Positions 1-10,779 of a DNA stretch of 28,148 nt are shown piece by piece. Origin of the DNA: Beroe ovata (lineage: Eukaryota > Ctenophora > Nuda > Beroida > Beroidae); contig CAMPET010000209.1 of the NCBI GenBank assembly GCA_946803715.1, forward strand, positions 77,810-105,957, read 5' to 3'. Position 1 is the stretch's first letter. Each line of letters opens with the position of its first letter. Both the position numbers and the translations under genes were made by a program. Under the pieces are notes generated by a model. It had not been told where the DNA came from and searched no databases. It was given only the letters and a program-made list of their open reading frames with translations.

Positions 1-49
1 TGGAAAATACTTCCTGACTTTAGAGTTAGAGACACTTTTCCAATTCTTG

Positions 50-360
50 AGGCTATGATACTATTTGTCCGATTGGGGGCTACAGGTACTAGGTACTTCT
101 CGAGTTGGGAATGGGGGGCTACGAATACGGTTGGCCGGTGCTTTAGGTATAATAGATACTACTTCTTGATTTGGGAGCTGAAGATACCACTTATTGAGTT
201 GGGAGCTAGGAACACTATTTCTTGAATTGAACTGGGTAGTTAACGATGCTGTTTCTTGCTTTGGTATGGTAACTAGGTACTAATACTACTTCTCGAGTTG
301 GGAGCACCACTGCACCAGATACCACTCTTGAATTAGGAGCAACAGATAGTATCTTTCGGA
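50..360. repeat. Degenerate tandem repeats
   Basis: Variants of ttctcgagttgggagcta followed by gatac/ggtac-type spacers recur about six times, with two almost identical copies of acttctcgagttggga near 95 and 290. No exon recognised in 1-530. Confidence 0.6.
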
Positions 361-411
361 TACATGAAGTGGAACAAAAGACCAAAAAGTGGTACAGAAT
401 TGGTTCAATTT

Positions 412-476
412 ATGTGCATTAATGTGCATTAATGTGCAATAATGTGCAATAATGTGCATTAATGTGCATTAATGTC
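412..476. repeat. 10-bp tandem repeat
   Basis: About six units of aatgtgcatt with aatgtgcaat variants. A related inverse piece (acattaatgcac) lies at about 508-520. Confidence 0.85.
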
Positions 477-634
477 AATGTCAGTTTTGGGATTTTTCCA
501 AATACTGACATTAATGCACGTTGCATCCCCCCCCAACTGGACTTGCTCAGTGAAAATGAGTCCTTCAAATCGCACCTTGGCACTTTTTTGTTCTGCGATT
601 AACTCAGAATTCATGGAAAATTTTTAGTGGAAAA

Positions 635-690
635 ACCTTCAGTAGTGATTTAGTGACCTGGTCACTGACCATACCTTCAGTAGTGATTTA
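635..690 (-). repeat. 18-bp direct repeat duplicating a splice donor
   Basis: accttcagtagtgattta occurs at 635-652 and 673-690. On the minus strand the copy at 673-690 contains the end and donor of the KDM2-like exon 799-675; the other copy makes a second AAG|GT site 38 bases downstream. Confidence 0.7.
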
Positions 691-3479
691 GGATCTGTTA
701 TCTGTACTGGAATAGCAGCTTGGAAAGCGGGGCTCTCTTCCAAACGTGAGATAAGGAGATTCAAACCCTCAACCTCTTCAACCAGGAGAACAGAGTTACC
801 TGAACACAATGACCGTGGTATAGTGACGACCGCGGTGTCACATGTTAGAGTGACGTGTCATCATCATGACACCATATCACAACACCGCGACCACAATATG
901 ACACACAGTGTCATGACACCATATTATGAGTCATAATATGGTGTCATGACACTGTGACCACAATATGACACACAGTGTCATGACACCATATCATGACACT
1001 GTGACCACAATATGACACACATGAGTGCCTGCGCAACTACCTTTTCCTCGCTCCTCCACCTCTTTGAGATATTTGTAATACTTCTCAATGACAAACCATG
1101 ACATTTCCACGAAGTACGGGTACAGGTACCTGGAATGGGAATAGCGTAATCTGGGTTGGGGATAGCCTGTTCGGAAATAGCGTAATCTGGGATTCCTATT
1201 AGTGCCCCTCTTCTCTAATATTTCGCGGAAATAATACTGCGATGGTCTGCTGCAGTGAGTAGTCGCCCTATCATGTTCTATCGAACATCAATAGCAGTGC
1301 GGAATAGAGATTATCGTGATTAATGATTTCTGTTTCAGCCGTAGAAGAATTAAGACAATATTCACGCGCTAGTTTCTCAGAAATAAAGGAATATTACTAA
1401 TGGAATATTGCTATTGACTCATTGATCATGAAATAATAATCATGAAATACTGGGCTGGTAAAAACCTGGGCTCTACTTTTGTGATCTCCTCTATTGCGGT
1501 GACTTTCAGCTGCCCCACAATGTTGTGACTGTGCAGGAAGTTGCCCCCAAATACGAGACTTTTCCTGGGCGTGTACACCCCGTGTATCCAACTGAGAATT
1601 GGTAGGATGAGAGGAGTGGGATGCGACGAACTGTCGCTGTCATACTGTCGACTGTCACGGTTAGAGTGAGACACTGTCACTGTAAGAGTGAGACACTGTC
1701 ACCGTGACACTGTCTCACCGTCACAGTGATATGAAACTGTCATACCACTGTCACACTGACTCACCCGCCCGGCAGGTAGAATGTGTCCCCGGCAAAGAGA
1801 TGAACTCTGTAACACCGATCAACAAGGTCACCGAAGAATATGTCGGATTGTTTCCCAGCCAGAGTCCACTTGACAAACTTCGCCAAGTTTTCCTCTGTGG
1901 GTGGGATCAACCAGAACACCTGACCATGATTATCATTTGGTTATCATTTGGTAATCATTTGGTAATCATTTGGTAATCATTCGGTTATCATTATAATTTG
2001 GTTGTTTGTTTGTCTTTATTTATTTATTTCTGTACGTCCGTCACGAAATGCACGTGCTGATTTTGAAGTTAAAGTGCGCGTTGCCATGGATACGTGCTAC
2101 TACTGTAATAGTGAAGTGGGAGCTCATTTCTGATGATGGTGCTTTGATAACGTTTTAGTTTTCGTTGATGGGATGATAGCAAGTGGGTTCTGATTCGAGC
2201 AAAANGGGCACTCTTTGAACTTCAAATTGAAATTAGATTACTGCACATACTTCTGGACTTTGGGATATTTCATCTTTGCCAAGTCATTTGTTCCTGCAGC
2301 CTGTGCGTTTTTCAGTCGGGCTGGCCACACCGTCTCCACCCAGTCTAACTCACGTACCTCATGAGGAATTGTGTTTAGGGTCAAGGAAAAGGAGAGACGA
2401 AGATCCCTGGCACAATTCCAATACTCACAAAGTGGGGCGGTGCGACTCGGTCACCGAGCGGGGTCTGTGACACTTCCAAACTGATCACGTTCAGTAACGT
2501 CTCCCGTTTGTCTGACTCAAAGTACTTAGCCCATTGGTGCATCGTCATCTGGAGACTACGTTGGGTGCCCACGTCCATTACATCTACTTTGCGAGTACTT
2601 CCTGGTGTGAGAGGTTGGAGCTAATTCCTACTCCAAAAAAAGCTCGTGTTGCCAAGTGGTATCACGTTTTTTACAACTTGGCTTGATTGCGCTAAGTTGT
2701 ATTACCGCGCAGTTTCATTCTGCAAAGTGCGCGCGAGTGACGCTCGTTCTCAGCTCGCGCGATTTACGAACCTTTAATCTTGAAAAATGTACAAAAACTA
2801 GCGATACAAATACACATTCCCTGCCAATACAATAACATGTATACAAAGCAATATCATAGGAGCAAACAAGTACGGTGAATTACTCATTAACTTACCTACA
2901 AGTCTCTCAACGTCTTTCACAGAGAACTCCGAGTCAGGAACCCTGTCGATTTTAAAGATAATTTTGAGTTTGTATGGCCAATTGACGGAAACACGTCAAT
3001 CGGGAGCACGGCGATCTGATAATGATACTCACATTAAGCCAGGTGGTTTGCCTGTCTCCTGTCGAACAACAAAGGGATGGTAAAACCCACGTCTTAGTAT
3101 GTTCTGTAGTGTTACATCTGAAGAGGGTAAGGTATTTATCTCAATCTCTATCTCGCCAGTCTCTCACTTGCCTAATTAATAATCACCGAAATTTGAATCA
3201 TGGAATGATTACCTTCAGCTGCAACATCTCCAATAACAGTTTCATCGTTGTCAAAAACATCTGAAGTAACTTTCTCAAACAAGTCAAATGTAGTAATGTT
3301 GTGAGTGTTGATGTTCAAACCAAGGTCTTCATCATAGAACTTCTCCGCACAGCGTCGCTAGGAGGAACAATCAATATTAGACGTAAGTCGTAAATATATG
3401 GAAGATAAGCAGTAATTTCGTTGTCTCACATTTGACATTTAAAACTTACAATCTTCCGCCCACTTTTAGATTCTCTCAT
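675..3479 (-). CDS. KDM2 (JHDM1)-like JmjC histone lysine demethylase, 5' and catalytic part
   Basis: Likely nuclear 2-oxoglutarate/Fe(II) histone H3 demethylase of the KDM2A/B family. I assembled it from spliced exons on the minus strand: 3479-3450 (start, MRESKSGRKI), 3357-3213, 3117-3033, 2942-2896, 2583-2429, 2357-2247, then one missing exon, 1919-1765, 1591-1466, 1129-1041, 799-675. Phases agree at every junction checked, with GT/AG ends. Family signatures: DVMDVGTQRSLQMTMHQW, NVISLEVSQTPL, DWVETVWP, MKYPKVQKY, VFWLIPPTEENL, WIHGVYTPRKSLVFGGNFLH, YPYFVEMSWFVIEKYY. The His of WIHGVYTP corresponds to the third iron ligand. The exon that should encode the TDFHxD iron/2OG segment is absent between 2247 and 1919, where an N stands at 2205. 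CXXC, PHD, F-box and LRR parts were not found and would lie to the left, beyond the window. The donor after 1466 (gttttt) is weak. KDM2 is favoured over KDM7 by the MTM-x-QW and FWLIPPT motifs. Confidence 0.9.
820..1018. repeat. TGACAC-rich repeat with a 26-bp perfect inverted repeat
   Basis: Within a KDM2-like intron, units of ccacaatatgacacacagtg and tcatgacaccatat recur in both orientations. Positions 904-929 and 931-956 are perfect 26-base inverted arms around one base. A related TGACAC-rich imperfect palindrome lies in another intron of the same gene at about 1657-1760. Confidence 0.88.
1931..1991. repeat. 11-bp tandem repeat in KDM2-like intron
   Basis: About five and a half units of tatcatttggt/aatcatttggt, starting about ten bases upstream (minus strand) of the acceptor of exon 1919-1765. 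Confidence 0.9.
2051..2204 (+). repeat. Dispersed repeat, copy A, ending at an N
   Basis: About 150 bp similar to the reverse complement of 8726-8876. Shared stretches include gctactactgt, gggagctcatttc, gatggtgctttgat and gattcgagcaa (aattcgagcaa in copy B). The copy ends at the N at 2205, inside the intron where a KDM2-like exon is missing. Confidence 0.8.
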
Positions 3480-4034
3480 TTGGCCAGCAACTCAAATTAG
3501 AACGTCCATCCTATTAATGATCAATTGTGTAATAAATTACCGATAGAGATTGGTATTATTTCCCTGATTTCTGACACTTTCATGTCCTTAAGATTGGCCA
3601 TCGAGAACCAAGTCAGATTCTCCAGTTCCAGATGTCAGTTTTGAGATTTGGGACGCCTCCCCGAAAATATAATTCCCCAATTTATAGGTACATATCAAAG
3701 TATTGGAGTTCATTGAAATCACTGAAAAGTATTTTGCTGTTAAACACACAAGAGGGAGAGCGTTGTATATTATAAAGATCTATATAAAAGATTAGCTACA
3801 CAGAATAAAATTGTCAAATATTAAGAAAATCCGAGTTATTAAATTAAAATAATGCTCAATTATCTAATAATAAACCTTGTCTTCAAATAAAAATATCGGA
3901 AACATACAGAAATGCTTGGAGTTCTTACAAAACGAAATGAAATTTACAAATCCAAAAACCGATCGTCATCGGTAAGTCATCATTCAACAGACATTTTCAA
4001 TAAGAATATTTGAATTTACGGTATAAAAGATATT
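2290..4034. repeat. Direct repeat copy 1 (about 1.75 kb)
   Basis: Left copy of a direct repeat whose partner is 4036-5788. The offset is 1746 at the left end and 1754 from about 2896 onward, so there are small indels in the 2590-2890 intron. The most divergent part is about 2380-2780; the right 1.1 kb appears virtually identical. The copy stops exactly at the N at 4035. Confidence 0.93.
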
Positions 4035-4035
4035 N

Positions 4036-5233
4036 GTTCCTGCAGCCTGTGCGTTTTTCAGTCGGGCTGGCCACACCGTCTCCACCCAGTCTAACTCACG
4101 TACCTCATGAGGAAACGTGTTTAGTGTCAAGGAAAAGGAGAGACGGAGATCCCTGGCACAATTCCAAAACTCACAAAGTGGGGTGGTGAGACACGGTCGC
4201 CCAGGGGGGTCTGTGACACTTCCAAACTGATCACGTTCAGTAACGTCTCCCGCTTGTCTGACTCAAAGTACTTAGCCCATTGGTGCATCGTCATCTGGAG
4301 ACTACGTTGGGTGCCCACGTCCATTACATCTACTTTGCGAGTACTTCCTGATGTGAGAAGTTGGTGCTAATTCCACATCCAAAAAGAAAGTTCGTGTTGC
4401 CAAGTGGCATCACGTTTTTCACAACTTTGCAGTTTGCGTGTTTGCGCCAAGTTGTGTTACCGCGCGCGCTGTTCCATTCTGCAAAGTGCGCGCTGGTGAC
4501 GATCGTTTTCGCGCTATTCAGGAACCTTTAATCTTGATAAATGTACAAAAACTAGCGATACAAATACACATTCCACGCCAATACAATAACATGTATACAA
4601 AGCAATATCACAGGAGCAAACAAGTACGGTGAATTACTCATTAACTTACCTACAAGTCTCTCAACGTCTTTCACAGAGAACTCCGAGTTAGGGACCCTGT
4701 CGATTTTAAAGATAATTTTGAGTTTGTATGGCCAATTGACGGAAACACGTCAATCGGGAGCACGGCGATCTGATAATGATACTCACATTAAGCCAGGTGG
4801 TTTGCCTGTCTCCTGTCGAACAACAAAGGGATGGTAAAACCCACGTCTTAGTATGTTCTGTAGTGTTACATCTGAAGAGGGTAAGGTATTCATCTCAATC
4901 TCTATCTCGCCAGTCTCTCACTTGCCTAATTAATAATCACCGAAATTTGAATCATGGAATGATTACCTTCAGCTGCAACATCTCCAATAACAGTTTCATC
5001 GTTGTCAAAAACATCTGAAGTAACTTTCTCAAACAAGTCAAATGTAGTAATGTTGTGAGTGTTGATGTTCAAACCAAGGTCTTCATCATAGAACTTCTCC
5101 GCACAGCGTCGCTAGGAGGAACAATCAATATTAGACGTAAGTCGTAAATATATGGAAGATAAGCAGTAATTTCGTTGTCTCACATTTGACATTTAAAACT
5201 TACAATCTTCCGCCCACTTTTAGATTCTCTCAT
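4036..5233 (-). CDS. Second copy of KDM2-like exons 1-6, cut off at a contig join
   Basis: Repeats the first exons of the KDM2-like gene: 5233-5204 (ATG), 5111-4967, 4871-4787, 4696-4650, 4329-4175 and 4103 to 4036, where the sixth exon is cut in mid-exon by the N at 4035. All exons stay open. Within the fifth exon about six codons in a short stretch differ from the copy at 2583-2429; five changes are synonymous and one is Ala to Ser (GDRVAPPHF versus GDRVSPPHF). The intron and upstream part, from about 2950/4704 onward, looks identical apart from very few bases. This is probably the same locus assembled twice from overlapping contig ends or two haplotypes, not a second gene. A genuine partial tandem duplication is the alternative. 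Confidence 0.8.
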
Positions 5234-5788
5234 TTGGCCAGCAACTCAAATTAGAACGTCCATCCTATTAATGATCAATTGTGTAATAAATTACCGATAG
5301 AGATTGGTATTATTTCCCTGATTTCTGACACTTTCATGTCCTTAAGATTGGCCATCGAGAACCAAGTCAGATTCTCCAGTTCCAGATGTCAGTTTTGAGA
5401 TTTGGGACGCCTCCCCGAAAATATAATTCCCCAATTTATAGGTACATATCAAAGTATTGGAGTTCATTGAAATCACTGAAAAGTATTTTGCTGTTAAACA
5501 CACAAGAGGGAGAGCGTTGTATATTATAAAGATCTATATAAAAGATTAGCTACACAGAATAAAATTGTCAAATATTAAGAAAATCCGAGTTATTAAATTA
5601 AAATAATGCTCAATTATCTAATAATAAACCTTGTCTTCAAATAAAAATATCGGAAACATACAGAAATGCTTGGAGTTCTTACAAAACGAAATGAAATTTA
5701 CAAATCCAAAAACCGATCGTCATCGGTAAGTCATCATTCAACAGACATTTTCAATAAGAATATTTGAATTTACGGTATAAAAGATATT
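4036..5788. repeat. Direct repeat copy 2 (about 1.75 kb)
   Basis: Right copy of the 2290-4034 repeat. It begins immediately after the N at 4035 and ends 65 bp before the stop codon of the ankyrin-MYND gene, after which unique sequence continues. Its left edge falls inside a coding exon of the KDM2-like gene. Confidence 0.93.
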
Positions 5789-5852
5789 ACCTAATTGTTG
5801 TTAATCGAACATAAAAATAACATATCAAGTGTCATCAGTCATCACTCATCCA

Positions 5853-7514
5853 TCACCAGGTTTCTGGATGCATCACACTTGTATTGATATGCAGTTCAGA
5901 GTTGACCTTTGACACTGCAGTGAGGTAGAGCTTTAGTCCTCCATATCCCTCCGCAACAACCAGATTAAACAGTTTCTTGAAATGCGGGTCTGAAATTGAT
6001 TAATTAATTAATTGAAATGACAAGGGAATAAGTGAGCAACAAACGTCAAACATGGAGCATAGAATTATGGATGCTATCACCTAGTTATGCCACGAGACGA
6101 AGCAAGGTGGAATATTTCTTAGCTTACATTTTATAATAATAAAACCTTTTTTCATTATTTATATAAAACCCTTTACAGTTTACCCTTTGCACGTTGATAA
6201 AGATAACTGACCTGTTGGCAGCAGCCAAACTTTGTAAGTACGAGATTTGTCAGTTACAATCATTGGTTTGTCTGGTCGCGGACCTTGAGCTCCAAACACA
6301 GCCTGAAACCATTTCATTTGATAAAAAGCCCGTATGAATGATAAGAAAGAGACAATTGACATGCCTTATATGTAATATGTATATTAATAAAAATACTCAG
6401 ATTTAAATGAACAAATTTCATTCACCTGAACTTTAACTTTCATAGCTCTGTCTTGAGTACTTTTCATTGCATCGTGACGGAGCTTTACAATTCCCTCCTG
6501 CTCAGGAGAATGAATAGTTGGATGGAAAATGAGAACACTTTCATTCTCCTTGTTTTCCAGCTGTTTGGTTTTACAAGATCCTTTGTGATTTTTCCAATCT
6601 TCCTTTTGGCATTCTGCACTACAATAACTTACACTGAGACATCCTGAACACTTCTTCAAGCTAGGTGATTCGAGCTTACATGCAGTGCAAACTATCAAAA
6701 TATTCTCAGAGGTTTCATTTTCAGCTGCCACTTTCTCAGCCATTTTTTTGTTATTGACAACAAATATTTCTTTGATTTTAGGGTTCATCATTGCATATGC
6801 ATAACAAGAAACACCATGGCTATCAGTATGCTTGGGATTGCAACCATTCCTAACCAGAAACTCTACAAAATCATATTTAGCAGTGATGCATGGTTCAAAA
6901 AGTGGGGTAGCACCGAACCGGTTGGTTGCATTAACATCTGCACCATTATCCAGAAGAAGTTGAGCAATTTCCATGGTACAAGAATTTCCAAATTGGGATA
7001 CGCAATAATGCAAGGGAGTCATGCCAGCAGTATCTGTAGCATCAACACGTGCGCCGTTTTCAACCAAATACTTGGCAATTGCTACATGGTTTTGAGTAGG
7101 GTTTATTCTTGCACCAAGAACTACATGAAACACTCCACTGAAACGCATCATAGACTCTCTTCTTTCTAAAAGCTCTTTCAAATCAATTGGTGACTTAGTG
7201 GCGTTAAGGAATTGCTTCACCTTCTCTAAGTCACCAAGGAAACATGCATTTGACCAGCCAGACAGATTAGACTCTCTATTGTAACAATAATCCATTCCAC
7301 GAGATGCCTGCGCCTGCAAAGTCATAGCCTCCACACCATACAGCTGTGTTTGATCACCATCACCAAATTGGTCAAAGGCCAAGTCTTCTGCCTTTGACAA
7401 ACAATCACCATGATGCCTACTTTCATTATTTGGTTTAGTACTTATCTCTTTACTTTTGTTTACAGATTTCTTCTGATTACGTGATGCTTTTTTGCCCTGT
7501 TTCTTGTTGGCCAT
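5853..7514 (-). CDS. Ankyrin-repeat and MYND zinc-finger protein, complete, 3 exons
   Basis: Predicted 438-residue protein from exons 7514-6426, 6302-6212 and 5989-5853 (stop TGA at 5855-5853). The junctions keep phase: KVQ joins AVFGAQGP, and LLPT-D joins PHFKKLF. The N-terminal 40 residues are Lys/Ser/Asn-rich and low in complexity, possibly a nuclear or nucleolar signal. About residues 110-260 hold ankyrin repeats, including TDTAGMTPLHYCVSQFGN, LLLDNGADVNATNRFGATPL and FLVRNGCNPKHTDSHG. About residues 277-315 form a MYND finger with C-x2-C, C-x2-C, YCSAECQ, W-x2-H and final C ligands. The conserved C-terminal part (VWLLPTD, NLVVAEGYGGLKLYL, HPETW) is not a domain I can name. Ankyrin and MYND modules suggest protein-protein interaction; no enzymatic motif is seen. 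It is not a close match to ANKMY2, which has a different C-terminus. ATG 7514 is the first Met of the open frame. Confidence 0.88.
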
Positions 7515-9884
7515 GACACCTGATAGCAGTTTAGTTGAGATAATGATGATAAAATAATGTTGAAGATAATGATGAATTAGATTTTCATTTTATTGTGGAA
7601 CAACTTCTATGCCCACAAAACATAAAATTGATGTTGTGAGTGATAATATCAGCATTAAATGGGAGGATAAGTACTACTAACATTTGAACACAAGACAAAT
7701 ATTTTGTTATTTGTATTCAAAACGTTGTTCAACTGGTACCTACAATCTACATAGCTGAAATAGATTATAGATTTTTAGTAATAATGTTTGCAAAATCCTA
7801 TCTGACTGTCTCTGAAGCTGCATTTTGTTCTCTCGGTATTGGGAGTATTGCTACTCCAAATATTGTCATACCAAGAAAAAAACAATAACCTAGCTTGTGT
7901 GCTACAAGACTATTTTCAGGAAGCTTCTGACCTTCAGCTCAGATAATAGAGGATTGTGTTCTTGTGAAGGGGTCCTAAATGTTTTTGATTACATAGTAGG
8001 GATTGACCACTAAGGATCCTCATCTTGAAACCTGCACCAAATGTTTAGAACTTCTCTAGCCTATTAGGCTGTGAGTTTTTTCAGATTAGAGCTCAGTTTC
8101 TGCCATCCTTTGATTTGATGTTTTGTGACACACCTTAGTGTTATAGAGGTTGTGCCACAATAAAATATATATCTAATTTATCATTCTTATTTAAACCATT
8201 ACCTATGCTTCAGATGATTTAACATTGTAAACAGTAACACAAAGTCAATTGAATCAAACCCACACACTTTCACCACAAATCTAGTGACAGTTACAAGACA
8301 TTATAGTCTCTTCTTCAGGATCTCCACAAAGTGTGGCCCTCGCTTCTCTTATTTGATTGTAATAAGTAGTGTTGATAAGTTTAAACCAATATGTTATAAA
8401 ATTACTAGAAAACTCGCCAAGTGGACGTGATACAGTACCCATTGGAAAAGACAACTGGATATTTCTTTAGAATGACAGCTAAACATAACCTGTGATCAAA
8501 ATCCAATGTATTTATTGGAAAAAATTATTTCATGAAGGAGCCCTTGGTCACAATTCGGCCATTTCTTCGAATAAGCACAGAAAATGGTGCTTGCCCAGTT
8601 GTCTGACTTTCGTTAATTGTTTCAATTTTTGTAGCATTTTGTAATTGAAAATAACATTGTATTTCATGTGAGTTGGAAAGAATAACTGCAGAGCAGAAGC
8701 AACAACTCAAGAGAAATTTGATTGTTGCTCGAATTAGAACCTACTTGCATTTATTCCATCAATAACAACTAAAATCTCATCAAAGCACCATCAACTGAAA
8801 TGAGCTCCCAGTTCACTATAACAGTAGTAGCATGTGTCCATGGAAACACACATTCTAGTTCTAAATCTGCACATGCAACACTGCAACACACTCCATTTTG
8901 GGACAAACAGACAAAGAACTCTGCCCTTACCAAAAAAAGATATACATATAGATGCTGAAAATAGTTGAGATGTCATTGTTCAGTTGATAAGTTTAAACAT
9001 ACAATGTAAAATCCTTGACTTCGATTTAAGAAAATTCAATCAGTATTCACTTCACTTCTTTCAAGATGTCAATTTTAGCACTTTCAACATTCAAGGACCT
9101 CTCTGTTTGCAGAGTAGAATTTGAAGCAGCCACAACACACAATCGCAACAATAAACATATTGTCATGATTATTCTTCATTTCATGAAAACTTTTCAGTAG
9201 GGTCCACCCATTTTTCAGACCCTATGAGGCACTTTGTAGAGCTCAATGAGCTGATCCTATAATACCCCACTCATCTGACAAAAATTTGTACTATGGGTCC
9301 TCTAAGTTAGTTGTTTTTTTGTTTGTTTTCGTTATGTTATGTTATATTATATCATGTATTTCATTTTTATTCCTATAGGGCAGGTATGCTAATTATATTT
9401 ATTACAGTTGTGTTAAGAAAACGATTCTTTTTTATTTTGAAGCATTTACCTAATGTGAATGATGGTTCCAATGCTGTAAAATATAAACAATTTGTTTTCT
9501 AAACAATTTGTTTTACTAATTGTTTTGGGCCCTACAGGATCAGGTATCCACCATAATTGTGAACCAAAAGTGATTCAAGGGTTAGTGATGACAGTATTCT
9601 AATGCTCTGATAATTTTTTTAACAGATTCTCCTTGTTCTAGTGCCAAAAACAGCTGCTTGTGTCACTTGAGTTCCATGTGACGAAGATTAGAATGCCCTT
9701 CCCACCAGCACACATGCATGGGGTATAGCCAAAATCAGCTCATTGAGATTCACCTTGGCTGCAGTTTTATAAAGCCAAATTGCGCTCGTGTCTATAAAGC
9801 GCCACGCACCTTCATGGTTTTTTATTTTTACCTCGGACTTTTCGAAAAGTCGTTAAAAATCACCAAGTAAATATAAAACCCAGC
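7515..9884. other. Intergenic, AT-rich, no gene recognised
   Basis: 2.4 kb upstream of the ankyrin-MYND start. Apart from the dispersed repeat at 8726-8876 and a small direct repeat of aacaatttgtttt at about 9487-9514, I see nothing. The short open frames here have no recognisable motifs. Confidence 0.6.
8726..8876 (-). repeat. Dispersed repeat, copy B
   Basis: Inverted relative of 2051-2204, roughly 75-80 percent alike by eye, lying in intergenic sequence. No protein motif found; unclassified interspersed repeat. Confidence 0.8.
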
Positions 9885-10164
9885 TGCTATTCTGCCTCGT
9901 TTGAATCCGCGCACGACCGTACTTGCGACGCGCCTGTCAGCTTTCATGCTAACCTAACTTTAACCCTAACCTTAACGGTTATGGTTAGGGTTAGGGTCAG
10001 GGTTAGGGTTAGGGTTAGGGTTAGGGTTAGGGTTTGGGTACTATGGTTAGGGTTAGGTTAGGGTTAGGTAAGGGTTAGGTTAGGGTTAGGGTTAGGTTAG
10101 CATAAAAGCTGGCAGGCGCGTCGCAAGTACGGTCGTGCGCGGATTCAAACGAGGCAGAATAGCA
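9885..10164. mobile_element. Foldback element with a telomere-like (TTAGGG) core, copy 1
   Basis: Terminal arms of about 72 bases, 9885-9957 and 10092-10164, are inverted copies with about two mismatches (tgctattctgcctcgtttga against its complement, then cgcgcacgaccgtacttgcg). They enclose a core of ttaggg, ttaggt and ggttag units at about 9958-10100. No open reading frame. A second copy lies at 22204-22508 in opposite orientation. Non-autonomous foldback or MITE-type element; no target duplication recognised. Confidence 0.85.
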
Positions 10165-10317
10165 CGAGCCTATAATCTAATTGTCTGACGATGCTAGACC
10201 GCTGATGCAAGCCGCGCCTTGTATGGCGATGCTAGACCGCTGATGCAAGCCGCTGTCTGAGAATAAGTTGCGCGCGCGCGACGAAATTCTCGACAGGGTT
10301 TATCATCGATCTTGTCN

Positions 10318-10690
10318 GGGCACTCAGGGCACTACGTTAGGGCACTCAGCTCAGGGCACTCAGGCCAGGGTACTACTACTACATCAGTGCACAGGACACT
10401 ACATTAGTGCACTAAATTAGTGCAAAAGAACTACATTAGGGCTGAATAGGGCACTACATTAGGGCACTCAGGGCACTACACCAGTACATATGGCACTATA
10501 TTAGTGCACTATGTTAGGGCACTACGTCAGGGCACTACATCAGTGATAAGGGCACTGCATTCGGGCACTACATTGGGCACTTCAATAGGGCACTACTTAA
10601 GAGCACTACATGAGGGCAGTACATCAGTGATAAGGGCACTGCATTGGGGCTCTTCATTAGGGCAATACATAAGGGCACTATACTACTATG
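10318..10690 (+). repeat. GGGCACTACATTA minisatellite array
   Basis: More than twenty degenerate units of 12-15 bases with core agggcactac(a/g)t. It starts right after the N at 10317. The same unit in reverse complement forms the array 12083-12262. Confidence 0.88.
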
Positions 10691-10729
10691 GTTGATTGAC
10701 CAGAACGGACTTTTTTCGGAGTTAGAAAA

Positions 10730-10756
10730 ACATAATTTGACCCTTCTGATACACCA
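10730..10756 (+). repeat. Fragment related to the 27.4-27.7 kb foldback element
   Basis: ataatttgacccttctgat is shared with the arm at about 27450, followed by acac where the other has ccac. A short relic inside the interval between the two minisatellite arrays. Confidence 0.55.
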
Positions 10757-10779
10757 TACTTCTGATCTACCATAGTGGT

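Noticed and set aside
412-476. CRISPR-like array
   Set aside because: Units are contiguous 10-mers without spacers in a eukaryotic sequence; simple tandem repeat.
533-602. Possible further KDM2-like exon on the minus strand (LIAEQKSAKVRFEG...)
   Set aside because: Phase would fit, but the acceptor is poor, no clear donor is visible and similarity to the family is unconvincing.
6453-7169. Plus-strand open frames opposite the ankyrin-MYND gene
   Set aside because: Antisense shadows of the 7514-6426 coding exon; no motif of their own.
8525-8976. Two short minus-strand open frames as small secreted proteins
   Set aside because: One overlaps the dispersed repeat 8726-8876 and neither shows a convincing signal peptide, splice context or conserved motif.
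9958-10100. True telomere or chromosome end
   Set aside because: The repeats are degenerate, flanked on both sides by inverted unique arms and followed by ordinary sequence, so they are interstitial.
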